Origin: a bacterium 210820-DFI.6.37
GTDB lineage: Bacteria > Bacillota > Clostridia > Peptostreptococcales > Anaerovoracaceae
Direction: 5' to 3'
DNA: 64,000 nt
Assembly (NCBI GenBank): GCA_020558355.1
Contig: JAJCKG010000002.1
Span: 300,143-364,142 of the forward strand
Shown here: in pieces, positions 53,301-61,797 of the stretch
Layout: the number at the start of each line of letters is the position of its first letter
Position numbering within the stretch: position 1 is the stretch's first letter
Program-made: the position numbers and the translations under genes
Notes under the pieces: generated by a model
The model's database searches: none
Told to the model about the DNA's origin: nothing
The model's input: only the letters and a program-made list of their open reading frames with translations

Positions 53301-54984
53301 GAACTGCGGCGGAGGCGTTTATGTCGCCGCGGGAAAGCTTCAGATGGACAGTGGAAGCATTCAGGAAAACACAGCAAAATCCATTTACGTTACAAAGACT
53401 CCGGAGGGCTCTTTAGGCAATGGAGGCGGTGTCTATGTCTCCAATAATGGCGAGGATGGAGCGGAATTCGTTATGAATGGAGGAAGCATCAGTAACAATA
53501 AGGCTTCCAGTTTGACCAATTCTGACTATACCGGAAACGGCGGCGGTGTTTTCGTTCTTGGCGGTGAAAATTCTCAGACAGAGTCAAACCGGACAAAGCC
53601 GGGAAGCTTTTCTATGAATGGAGGCGACATTACCGCGAACGCTGCCAGCGGAAAAGGCAGCGGTGTATATATGAGCAATAAAGAAGCTTATACCTTGTCA
53701 AATAATAAGACTACATATCAATATTACGGGCTGTCCAGCTTTGCCATGAAAGGAGAGGCTTTCATTAGCGGCAATGATGGGGACAATGTATATCTTGCGG
53801 ACGATGAGGTAATTTCTCTGCAGGATACGATTGCGGGAAGCTCCATCGGTATTTCCGCGGAAAAGAAAGGAACCGCTGTTGTCGCGGAGGGAAGTGATTA
53901 TACTCCGTCCGCTAAGGACGCGGAATGCGTTACAGGAGACACTGGTCTTAGAACCATTGCCCTGAACAGCAAAAATCAGATTGTATTGCAGGCGGTTGAC
54001 CTTTCCGAGGGATTCTCCGCGCAATTCCAGGAAAGCTCATATACCTACACAGGTAAAGCGATTACACCAACAGTTCAGGTCCTTTCAGCGGACGGAAAGG
54101 CTCTGACAGAAGGTCAGGACTATACAGTAGAATATGAAGGCACCGGGCAGGCGGGCAAGCAGCTGATCTGCGCGGGAACAAAAGAGGCCATTGTTACAGG
54201 TACGGGCGATTACACCGGTACCATTACAGCCAGTTATAAAATCCTGCCGCAAGAGATTTCCAAAGCGACAGCGACAATTAAGGATCAAACCTATACCGGT
54301 AAGGCCCTGACGCCAAACCTGGCTTCCATTCAATGCAATGGGGAAGATCTGCTGAAGGGGACCGATTATAAAGTGACCTACGAAAATAATGTAAATGCCG
54401 GAACTGCCACGGCCACTATTACAGGGCAGGGAAATTATACAGGAACGAAGCCCATTTCCTTTAAAATTTACAAATTAATTTCCAAGACTACAGTAGCGGC
54501 AATAGGAGCAAAGGCTTATACAGGGAAAGCGCTGACACCGGCTCCTACTGTAAAATATGGAACGAGCAAACTGAAAAAGGGCACGGATTATACCCTTAGC
54601 TATAAAAATAACAAAACCACTGGAAAGGCTACGGTAGTTATAACAGGAAAAGGGGTGTATAAAGGGACAAAATCGGTTTCCTTTAACATCGTGCCAAAGA
54701 AGGCAACTGTGAAGACTGTCAAAAGTAAAAAAACCGGACAGCTTACAGCAACCTGTAAAAAAGATACAAAAGCCAGCGGATATCAGTTTATAACCGCTTA
54801 TAACAGTAAATTTACAAAAGGGAAAAAGACTGTAACCCTTAAAAAGAACACAAAGGTTACAACTACCTTTAAAAAGCTGAAATCAAAAAAGAAATACTAT
54901 GTAAAGGTGAGAGCGTATAAGACGATTTCAGGCAAGAAATGCTATGGAGCGTACAGCAAAGTAAAAAGCGTTAAAGTGAAATAG
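50341..54984 (+). CDS. Giant secreted beta-helix surface protein with YTGK repeats
   Basis: 1547 residues. The signal peptide is cut after AFA near residue 31. Two right-handed beta-helix regions (about 40-560 and 720-1190) carry repeated MNGGTISGN / GGGVY turns. YTG[KR]-type beta domains follow each region; Tyr codons at 52075, 52324, 54046, 54292 and 54517 give spacings of 249, 246 and 225 bases. The C-terminus is a Lys-rich fibronectin-like domain (KLKSKKKYYVKVRAY). There is no LPxTG motif or membrane anchor, so wall association must be by another route. It sits 13 bases after the lipoprotein gene and is probably a surface binding or adhesion partner. Confidence 0.85.
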   Translation: MLKNKGRKAVCMILAIVLIMTMTCPLSAFAESGQVISVSDEASLVQAISDAAPGETIQLQSDIELSKSLEVPTGKEITLAGKTGSEKLTISLSSSAYKSAQKSYTTALMSVQGTLTMEKMTVDAGGNLRVMYIGSGGNVTLGSGATVTGGTLGKESINRGAGICLEGSRAQKARLVINDGAVISNNIAYGAADITGIGICCYRYADVVMNGGTISGNKDLTQGTSRYFSTGGGIALEGTGVSLVINGGEISDNYAKASGGGVHVASGNESFIMNGGTIKNNGTAAHGAGVYISGASATMNGGVISGNLAESDTNHGKYASGGGVYIDGTSGTDGTTGSPGVFTLKNGTISGNTAKSTAKADSYEEQFGQGGGVMVLGSFQMEGGVIAGNSALSEAGLSGDIACGGGVSVKGGPYSGTFVMTGGTIKENEADNRGGAIYINNRDLEDNLRYPSSENNVASPGSGTFSIKGEVHISGNTGASGEADNVYLTEDSVLSFSGELDESAEIYVGSEIARQGTVVGKAEDGYTVTAVDARKLRDNSGKQVYGIKDGNVIFTGTAAEQYEDISGADISGVADSYVYTGRQINPIPNVELNGKTLAQGTDYTVSYNTSGYDNTNVSSGGKTAVVKITGAGSYEGVITKTFAITPKNIEEVWIDEITERIYTGKAITPAIKANLNGISLTEGTDYTVSYSANTDPGTATALISGTNNYTGTISKSFHIISGEGLNLITSSQELVKAINASEGTRQEPESLYVTQDMEVSESVEIPSGTYIRLIGSGDNISITSAAAMENLISVEGELITENITLDANAKGRVMLIGAGGKVNISSNTVITGGLFGNGANDATSSGGGIYNSGTLEMTSGEIRSNQAKNGGAIFNAGTLTASNISIYDNTALMGGGGIYNQGTATLNEGSSVSENAAKTEAGYTVGISGAGGGIYNSGQLVCEEGCMIENNTAARYGGGIYTEKDTRIQGGTIKGNQTSGNSQIRVANCGGGVYVAAGKLQMDSGSIQENTAKSIYVTKTPEGSLGNGGGVYVSNNGEDGAEFVMNGGSISNNKASSLTNSDYTGNGGGVFVLGGENSQTESNRTKPGSFSMNGGDITANAASGKGSGVYMSNKEAYTLSNNKTTYQYYGLSSFAMKGEAFISGNDGDNVYLADDEVISLQDTIAGSSIGISAEKKGTAVVAEGSDYTPSAKDAECVTGDTGLRTIALNSKNQIVLQAVDLSEGFSAQFQESSYTYTGKAITPTVQVLSADGKALTEGQDYTVEYEGTGQAGKQLICAGTKEAIVTGTGDYTGTITASYKILPQEISKATATIKDQTYTGKALTPNLASIQCNGEDLLKGTDYKVTYENNVNAGTATATITGQGNYTGTKPISFKIYKLISKTTVAAIGAKAYTGKALTPAPTVKYGTSKLKKGTDYTLSYKNNKTTGKATVVITGKGVYKGTKSVSFNIVPKKATVKTVKSKKTGQLTATCKKDTKASGYQFITAYNSKFTKGKKTVTLKKNTKVTTTFKKLKSKKKYYVKVRAYKTISGKKCYGAYSKVKSVKVK

Positions 54985-54999
54985 TCTTGAAGGCAAAAG

Positions 55000-56235
55000 A
55001 TGGTGGATAAAACAAGAGAAGAGCAAAAACAAGAAAATCACTCAAGGATCCGGATGCAGACGCGGGATGAGGATATAGGCCTGTATAAAAAGGATCATGA
55101 GCAGAGGCATGGAATGGAGGCGCGAAGCAGGACCCTTGTGAAAATGGGAATCTGCGTAATTCTTGTTTATTGCTTTGCGGTGATTCTTCCCTCAAATGTT
55201 TTTACAGGGCTTGGAGTTTCGTCTCTGGCTGAGTGTGTTCAGCAGGTGCGGATTAATCTCAGCAGAACGGTTCTGGCATTTGGAGGGAACGGAAATCTGG
55301 ATACGCAGTACACCTTGTTCCGGTATGCCGCGGTCGCTTTGACAGGGGCGGCGCTGGCCGTATGCGGAGCGGTATACCAGGGTTCTTTTAAAAACGCGCT
55401 GGCTTCTCCTACAACTCTGGGCGTGCAGTCTGGCGGTGTTCTGGGAGGAACCGTTTACGTTATGTTTTTTGCCGCGTACAGCGCGGAAGAGATTACAACG
55501 GCGCGGCAGGTGCATGAAGAACTTCAGAATATGAATATATTACAGCGATACGCGCAAGGGTTTTCTGTGCTGCTGGGCTGTTTTATAGGAGTTGTCTTTA
55601 TTGTAACCATTTCTAAAATTGTCGGCAGAGGAAAGCTATCCAGCATTGCGCTGATCCTTTCCGGTTCTGTCTTCGGTTCTCTGATCAGCGGCAGTCTGGG
55701 TCTGGTACAATACTGGCTGCTGCTTCATGATCCATATGGAACAAGAACATATGAGCTTCGATTTATGATGCTGGGAACCTTTGACCGGATAGCGTCGCTG
55801 GAAAGCCTGCTGATTATGGCCATCCCATTGCTGATAGGAATCGCGGTCATTCTGTTTATGCGAAGCAGGCTGAATCTCCTTGTCTTTGGAGAAGATGAGG
55901 CCCGTTCTATGGGAATAAAAGTAGAATTGACCAGAAATCTTATGATTGGGATCGTGACCATACTGACTGCGGTTGTCATTTCTTTCTGTGGTCAGATCGG
56001 CTTTGTGGGGTTTATCGTTCCTCACATGGCGCGGCGTTTTGTGGGACCGGATTTCCGGTATCTTGTGCCAGCTTCGGCTCTGCTTGGGGCAATTTGCATG
56101 ACCGGTGTTTATTATATTGCCATGCTGGTAGGATATGCCTCGAATATTAATTTTGTAACCAGCTTAGTGGGAGGACTGGCATTCTTGATTATGATTATGA
56201 GATTTAGGAACAGACGATATGCGGATTGGGCTTAA
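55000..56235 (+). CDS. FecCD-type ABC permease 1
   Basis: 411 residues with a cytoplasmic N-terminal extension of about 50 charged residues, then eight to ten membrane helices. FecCD signatures: LASPTTLGVQSGGVLGG, and GQIGFVGFIVPHMARRFVG, which contacts the ATPase. It imports iron-siderophore, heme or corrinoid with its partner permease. Its stop is 17 bases inside the next gene. The N-terminal extension is longer than usual. Confidence 0.9.
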   Translation: MVDKTREEQKQENHSRIRMQTRDEDIGLYKKDHEQRHGMEARSRTLVKMGICVILVYCFAVILPSNVFTGLGVSSLAECVQQVRINLSRTVLAFGGNGNLDTQYTLFRYAAVALTGAALAVCGAVYQGSFKNALASPTTLGVQSGGVLGGTVYVMFFAAYSAEEITTARQVHEELQNMNILQRYAQGFSVLLGCFIGVVFIVTISKIVGRGKLSSIALILSGSVFGSLISGSLGLVQYWLLLHDPYGTRTYELRFMMLGTFDRIASLESLLIMAIPLLIGIAVILFMRSRLNLLVFGEDEARSMGIKVELTRNLMIGIVTILTAVVISFCGQIGFVGFIVPHMARRFVGPDFRYLVPASALLGAICMTGVYYIAMLVGYASNINFVTSLVGGLAFLIMIMRFRNRRYADWA

Positions 56236-57346
56236 AGAAACAGTAAAACAACAGAACCTTGATGAAAGACCATATAAACAGAAGCTGAGGCTGATGATTC
56301 TGATTGCTATTGCTGTGCTGCTATTCTCCTTATGTTTGAAAACGATAGAAAAAGGGATGATTTCTCCCGTGGAAGTAATGACAAATTATAAGGCCTGGAT
56401 ACATATCAATCTGGGAAAATGGTTTGACTGGCCGATCTATCTGCGGCGCAGTCAGGTTATTGCCGATCTGCCCAGCTATTACGATTCGGTTAATCGTCTG
56501 AAAATAACAGTAATTACTTTTGTATGCGGAGCGATGCTGTCCATGTCAGGTTCACTGTTTCAAAGCGTTTTTCGCAACCCGATGGCCGCGCCTACGATGC
56601 TAGGCGTAAATACAGGCGTTAATCTGGGAATTTTGATTCTGGTTCTTCGGTACAGCTGGCTGGCCGCGACGATGCCTTTCGAAAAATATTTATATTGCTA
56701 TATTGGCGCGATGATTATGCTGGGTCTGGTTCTGGCGGCAGGAAAGCTGTCCAGTGGGAAAAATAAATTTTCTGTTTTCGATTTACTGATTGTCGGCTCC
56801 ATTTTGTCGCAGGTGGTAGGAGCGATTCGATCTTATTTTACATTCAGCATGGACAATGATCAGGTGCTGCTGCTGAACGAAATTACAAATGCCATTTCTG
56901 TAAATACGGAAAATATTTCTTTCCTTTTTCTCGGCGGGGCAGTATTGATCTGTATGGTGCCTGTTTATCTGATTCGGTTTAGCTTCAATGCGGTCTGCTT
57001 TGATAATGATGAAGCGAAAAGCTTTGGGATCAATACAGCGGCTATGAAGCTCATAACCCTTTTACTGGGATCTTTTATGATAACGGCCGCCATGATTCAC
57101 TGCGGCACAGTAGGCATGGTCACTCTTATCGCACCGTTTATCAGCCGCGCGATTTTCGGCGCGGAATTTCGAAAGGTATTTTGGGGCAATATTCTGATCG
57201 GAGGAACGATCCTTGTTTTATGCAGGGATATCGCGTCCATGATCTATTTTACAGCGCAGGGACTTCCTATCGGCACAGTTGTAGATTTTGTAGCAGTTCC
57301 TATATTCGTTGTAATTATGGTAACACAAAGGAGAGTCTGGGAATGA
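56219..57346 (+). CDS. FecCD-type ABC permease 2
   Basis: 375 residues, several membrane helices. NPMAAPTMLGVNTGVNLGI and GTVGMVTLIAPFISRAIFG match the same family as permease 1, so the transporter is a heterodimer. It overlaps permease 1 by 17 bases and the ATPase by ATGA. Confidence 0.9.
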   Translation: MRIGLKETVKQQNLDERPYKQKLRLMILIAIAVLLFSLCLKTIEKGMISPVEVMTNYKAWIHINLGKWFDWPIYLRRSQVIADLPSYYDSVNRLKITVITFVCGAMLSMSGSLFQSVFRNPMAAPTMLGVNTGVNLGILILVLRYSWLAATMPFEKYLYCYIGAMIMLGLVLAAGKLSSGKNKFSVFDLLIVGSILSQVVGAIRSYFTFSMDNDQVLLLNEITNAISVNTENISFLFLGGAVLICMVPVYLIRFSFNAVCFDNDEAKSFGINTAAMKLITLLLGSFMITAAMIHCGTVGMVTLIAPFISRAIFGAEFRKVFWGNILIGGTILVLCRDIASMIYFTAQGLPIGTVVDFVAVPIFVVIMVTQRRVWE

Positions 57347-58125
57347 AAATTGAATTGCGGGATGTGTCCTGCGGTTATTCAGATAAAAAAAATGTACTGG
57401 AGCATATCAGCTTTCAGGTAAACAGCGGAGAGATATGCTGTCTTCTGGGACCCAATGGAGTTGGAAAAACGACTCTGTTCAAAACGGTCCTTCGCCTGAT
57501 GAAGCCTACTGGAGGGTCAATCCTTATCGATGGAGAGGAATTGTCAAAGCTGACGCCGAGACAGATGGCAAAAGCCATGGGTTATGTTTCCCAGTATCAT
57601 GTGCCGCCCTTTCCCTATGTTGTAAAAGATGTAGTTATGCTGGGAAGGATCGGAAGCGTCCGATATTTCGGACAGCCGTCCAAACGGGACTATGAGATTA
57701 CGGAGCAGGCCATGGAGGACATGGGAATCCGGCATTTGAGAGATGAAGTGTATACCGACATATCCGGAGGTGAGAGGCAGCTTGTTATGATTGCCAGAGC
57801 GCTGGCTCAGGAACCTAAGTTCCTGGTTCTGGACGAGCCTACAGCCAGTCTGGATTATGGCAATATGGTGCGGGTTATGCAGAAAGTAAAAAATCTCAAG
57901 GAAAAAGGCTATGGCGTCATTATGACGACCCACAGCCCGGATCAGGCCTTTATGTGTGATTCCAAGGTGGCTCTGCTGCAGAGGAATACTCCGGTGAAAT
58001 TTGGAGACGCCGTCAATATTATCACCCGAAAGAATTTGTATGAAGCCTATAAGGTGGATGTAAGAGTTGTTGAGTTCGTTACAAAAGACGAAAAACGGAT
58101 GAGAATGTGCGCGCCGGTATTTTGA
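57343..58125 (+). CDS. ABC transporter ATPase, FecE/BtuD type
   Basis: 260 residues from the ATG at 57343 (overlapping the permease stop, after AAAGGAGAG). Walker A GPNGVGKTT, Q-loop in YVSQYHVPP, signature SGGERQ, Walker B FLVLDEPTASLD and the switch His in TTHSPD are all present. It powers the FecCD pair. Completes a classic class II importer with the lipoprotein at 48624. Confidence 0.94.
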   Translation: MKIELRDVSCGYSDKKNVLEHISFQVNSGEICCLLGPNGVGKTTLFKTVLRLMKPTGGSILIDGEELSKLTPRQMAKAMGYVSQYHVPPFPYVVKDVVMLGRIGSVRYFGQPSKRDYEITEQAMEDMGIRHLRDEVYTDISGGERQLVMIARALAQEPKFLVLDEPTASLDYGNMVRVMQKVKNLKEKGYGVIMTTHSPDQAFMCDSKVALLQRNTPVKFGDAVNIITRKNLYEAYKVDVRVVEFVTKDEKRMRMCAPVF

Positions 58126-58178
58126 TCGCGCGTGAATAAATGGTAACGATATAGCAAAAAAGATGACAGGAGTTTAGA

Positions 58179-59168
58179 TTGAAAATGAATTTGACAAAAG
58201 AAGAATTGATGGTCATTTCTCAGAAAATGAATCGAATTATCGATAACATTGAAACGGTGATTATCGGAAAGAGAAATGTAGTGGAGCTGGTGGTTTTATC
58301 CCTGATCTGCGGCGGACATGTGCTGATTGAGGACGTGCCCGGCGTGGGAAAGACGAGTCTTGTTTCGGCGCTGGCAAAATCCATTGCGTGCCATTTCAAG
58401 AGAATTCAGTTTACACCGGATATCATGCCATCTGACGTAACCGGGTTTTCGATTTTCAATCAGAAGACGAGAGAATTTGAATTCCGCCCGGGAGCTGTTA
58501 TCAGCAATATTGTCCTGGCTGACGAGATCAACCGGGCTTCCGCCAAGACCCAGGCCAGCCTTCTGGAAGTTATGGAAGAGCGCCAGATCACAGTGGATTC
58601 CAAAACCTACAAACTGCAGGAGCCTTTTATGGTGCTGGCGACGCAGAATCCCCTGGAATCTTTCGGGACATACCCTCTTCCAGAGGCGCAGATCGACCGA
58701 TTCCTGATTAAATTGTCTATTGGCTATCCTTCTTTTGATGAAGAAGTTAAGGTGGTTTCCATGGGGAAAAAGGCCAAAGCCGCTATTAAGGCAGTTGTTT
58801 CCGGACAGGATGTAGTGAAGCTGAGAGAGGCTGCGGAGCGTGTCTATATTGATCCTTCTGTGGCAAGATATATTGTAGAAATTGTTACAGCAACCAGAAA
58901 TCATCCGGAGCTGCAGATCGGCAGCAGCCCGAGAGGGAGCATCGCTTTATATGGCATTTGCAGGGCGTATGCTATGTACAGGGGAAGAAATTATGTGATC
59001 CCGGATGATGTGAAAAAACTGGCGCCTCATGTTCTCTGCCACAGGATTACCCTGACCCATGAAGCAAAGATCAACAAGAGGACCGCGCGGCAGGTTATGG
59101 AGGACATTCTGGGCAGCATTGTTGTGCCTGCCGGACAGGAAACACAAAGCAAGGAAATTCGGGCATGA
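58179..59168 (+). CDS. MoxR-family AAA+ ATPase
   Basis: 329 residues. The TTG start at 58179 is kept because AGGAG (58168-58172) is 6 bases away; an ATG at 58185 is the alternative. Walker A GVGKTSL, Walker B VLADEINRA, sensor TQNP, and the C-terminal lid are typical of MoxR ATPases, which act as chaperones in assembling metal or surface complexes. MoxR-DUF58-TgpA-like triplets are common; finding one inside an uptake operon is not. It lies 53 bases after the ATPase gene. Confidence 0.92.
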   Translation: MKMNLTKEELMVISQKMNRIIDNIETVIIGKRNVVELVVLSLICGGHVLIEDVPGVGKTSLVSALAKSIACHFKRIQFTPDIMPSDVTGFSIFNQKTREFEFRPGAVISNIVLADEINRASAKTQASLLEVMEERQITVDSKTYKLQEPFMVLATQNPLESFGTYPLPEAQIDRFLIKLSIGYPSFDEEVKVVSMGKKAKAAIKAVVSGQDVVKLREAAERVYIDPSVARYIVEIVTATRNHPELQIGSSPRGSIALYGICRAYAMYRGRNYVIPDDVKKLAPHVLCHRITLTHEAKINKRTARQVMEDILGSIVVPAGQETQSKEIRA

Positions 59169-60448
59169 AATTGAAACGACCAAAACCAGCCTGGCCGAAA
59201 AATTGGTTTGGCGGGAAATACGCAGCAGCGCGAAAGCGAATCAAGAAAATTCTATTCTGCGTTCTCGCTGTAGGAATAACCGGTGTGCCGGCAATCTTTC
59301 TCAATACGATTTACGGATATTTGCCGGGGATCGTTGTGGTAGTTGGAATCCTTTCCTCCTTTGGGTATCTGCAGCTTTTAAAAAAGACATTGACCTATGA
59401 GGAACTGTCGGATTTGTCCAATTGCCAGCGGGGCACTGAAGTGGAGTTTACAGTCAAAATAGAAAACAAATTTCTATTGATCTATCCAAAGCTGGAGCTG
59501 CAATTCTACATTTCCGATCTGTTTGGTGAGGATGATACAGTGACTGAATCCGTTATTACTCTGGCGCCAAGAGAAAAAAGGCAATTTGATTTTACTGTGC
59601 GTTTTGACCATATCGGTACTTACAGCGCGGGGTTGAAACGGATTAAGATATATGATCTTTTAGGGCTGTTTTCCCATGAGGTTAAGAATTCAAAGGAATA
59701 TCAGGTCAATGTAGCTCCAAAGATTTTTGATATTGCTGCTTTGCGGATATCCAATACCACTCTGACAGAAAGTCAGAAGATGGTAATTCCAACCGTGATC
59801 GACGGATCTGACTACGCGGGTGTAAGAGAATATGTGTGGGGAGATCCGATTAAGACGATTCATTGGAAGCTGTCAGCAAGAACCGAGACCTATATGACAA
59901 AACAGTTTGAAAGCTATGGCGTTACAGGAGTCAGCATTATTTTGGATTTCCTGTCTCCTGAATATGAATCCGAGACTATGATGAGCATCTTTGACAGCGT
60001 TGTGGAGACGGGGCTTTCCATTGCGGAATACGCGCAGGAAAACGGCATGGAATATGAGATCCTCTATACCGATCGGAGGGGAGAAAAAAAGAAGGCCAAT
60101 ACGCAGCGGCATATTGATTATGTGCAGTTGATTCGGGATATGCCTAAAATTTCCGCTCAGGGAGGGGACGTGACAGGTATAGATCTGCTGCGGGAGGAAT
60201 GCAATAACCTTTATTCACAGGGAAATATCGCGTTTTGTACAGCAAATATTACCGATGAAATGGTGAATGTGCTTACTCAAATACACAATCAGCGAAAAAA
60301 TCCTATCCTCTTTGCCATGATTCCTGAGCATATGAAGGATGAGGAAAAAGAAGACCGGTTAAAGCCCCTTAGGGTATTGGATCAGGCAAATATCTCTTAT
60401 TATATTCTGTCTTCTGCCAAAGAACTGGGCGGAGGTGAGAAAAAATGA
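59165..60448 (+). CDS. DUF58 membrane protein
   Basis: 427 residues. Two close membrane helices near 38-75 are followed by a beta-rich stretch and the DUF58 domain, with DGSDYAGVREYVWGDPIKTIHWKLSART (key residues R225, Y227, D231, H237, W238). DUF58 is a partner of MoxR and is vWA-like. It overlaps the MoxR gene and the next gene by 4 bases each. Confidence 0.9.
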   Translation: MKLKRPKPAWPKNWFGGKYAAARKRIKKILFCVLAVGITGVPAIFLNTIYGYLPGIVVVVGILSSFGYLQLLKKTLTYEELSDLSNCQRGTEVEFTVKIENKFLLIYPKLELQFYISDLFGEDDTVTESVITLAPREKRQFDFTVRFDHIGTYSAGLKRIKIYDLLGLFSHEVKNSKEYQVNVAPKIFDIAALRISNTTLTESQKMVIPTVIDGSDYAGVREYVWGDPIKTIHWKLSARTETYMTKQFESYGVTGVSIILDFLSPEYESETMMSIFDSVVETGLSIAEYAQENGMEYEILYTDRRGEKKKANTQRHIDYVQLIRDMPKISAQGGDVTGIDLLREECNNLYSQGNIAFCTANITDEMVNVLTQIHNQRKNPILFAMIPEHMKDEEKEDRLKPLRVLDQANISYYILSSAKELGGGEKK

Positions 60449-61779
60449 GATTTACATATTATTTAAAAAATTGTATATGGGAATGGATCCTATGCACAGT
60501 TCTGTCCGGCAGTATCAGTGTGATCCTGTTCAATGGATTTTATATTGCCGCTCAGCGGCAGGGCAATTATCCGCTGATCCTATGCGTGACAGGAATTCTG
60601 ACTGCTGGATGTATTCTGGGCGCGTATAATCGCAGGAGCGTATTGATTGCTCTTGGAAGCGGCCTTGCGGCAGCCCTTTTGGGGGTTATTTTGATCCAGC
60701 GGATGGAAAGTGTACAGAATGCCTTTCGGGATCAGGAGAGTAATCCGTATCTGTATTTTCTGATTCTGATTCTCACCAGCCTGATCGTATTCTTTCTTTC
60801 CAGAACCAGAACGGGAACAGGAGTACTCTTCGTTGCCGGCGCTTTTCTCGCGGCAGCGATGCAGTTTCTCTATGAATCCGTAGCTTTATATAGTGTGCTG
60901 CTGTTTTTATGCGGCGGCGGAGCTATGTATATTTATAAAAATTATCAGAAGAACGTGCTGGAAACACAGACTGTAAAAGTAGCCTTCGGAAGAACCTTTT
61001 CCATATCCATTGCGCTGTGCGTTCTGATCATAGCTCTGTCAGCAGGTGTGTTTTATGGAATTGTAAAGCCCCTCGACCCGCCAAAGCATGATCTGAAGCT
61101 GATTACAAAATATATGGCGCTGGAGGTTCTGGAAAAGGTGGGAATCGCGGATACCCATATTATCAACGACAGCGATGATTCTACCGATAATATCAATGAC
61201 AATGAGAAGGACAGCAATAAAAAGGATGACAAGGAGGATAACTCTGAGGGAGATAAGGAAAAACAGAAGGATGAAAACCAGAAGGATAAGAAAAATAATC
61301 CTTCCAGATTGGATGATTCCCAAAACCCAGTCTTCTATGCCATCAAATACCTGACATCGATAATTACGCCGCTGCTCTTGATTCCATTGATCCTGTTGCT
61401 GATCCTTTTGGCCATACTGATAAAGCTGTGGCTGCGGAGGAGATGGATGAAGAAAATGCGGGAAAAGCCAAAGCGGGAGCAGGTGATCCATATGTATCAG
61501 TTTTACCTGAAAAAATTCCGCAGGATGAAAATACGAAAAGCGCCGCAGGAAACCCCCTTTGAATTCGGGGCGAGAGCGGAAGCCTATCTGCGGGATTTCC
61601 AAGCGGAGGACACTTCCTTTCATTCTCTGACCGATATTTTTGTAAGGGCAAAATACGGGGCGGACGAAATAGAGGAAGGAGATTATCAGAGCTATTTAAA
61701 GTTTTACAAAGTGTTTTATAAAAACTGCAGGAAGCACTTGGGAACCTTTAAATATATATTAAAATTTTTTGTTTTATAA
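60445..61779 (+). CDS. TgpA-like membrane protein with DUF4129 tail but no transglutaminase core
   Basis: 444 residues. About six N-terminal membrane helices (15-210), then a stretch of about 55 Asp/Lys/Glu/Asn-rich residues (about 232-290), one further membrane helix (about 300-328) and a C-terminal DUF4129 domain. The usual TgpA protein has an external transglutaminase-like domain between the helices with a Cys-His-Asp triad. Here only the charged linker is found and I see no such motif. It completes the MoxR-DUF58-TgpA-like module; its role may be only structural. DUF58 upstream overlaps by 4 bases. Confidence 0.8.
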   Translation: MRFTYYLKNCIWEWILCTVLSGSISVILFNGFYIAAQRQGNYPLILCVTGILTAGCILGAYNRRSVLIALGSGLAAALLGVILIQRMESVQNAFRDQESNPYLYFLILILTSLIVFFLSRTRTGTGVLFVAGAFLAAAMQFLYESVALYSVLLFLCGGGAMYIYKNYQKNVLETQTVKVAFGRTFSISIALCVLIIALSAGVFYGIVKPLDPPKHDLKLITKYMALEVLEKVGIADTHIINDSDDSTDNINDNEKDSNKKDDKEDNSEGDKEKQKDENQKDKKNNPSRLDDSQNPVFYAIKYLTSIITPLLLIPLILLLILLAILIKLWLRRRWMKKMREKPKREQVIHMYQFYLKKFRRMKIRKAPQETPFEFGARAEAYLRDFQAEDTSFHSLTDIFVRAKYGADEIEEGDYQSYLKFYKVFYKNCRKHLGTFKYILKFFVL

Positions 61780-61797
61780 TTAAACAAGGAGGTTAAC

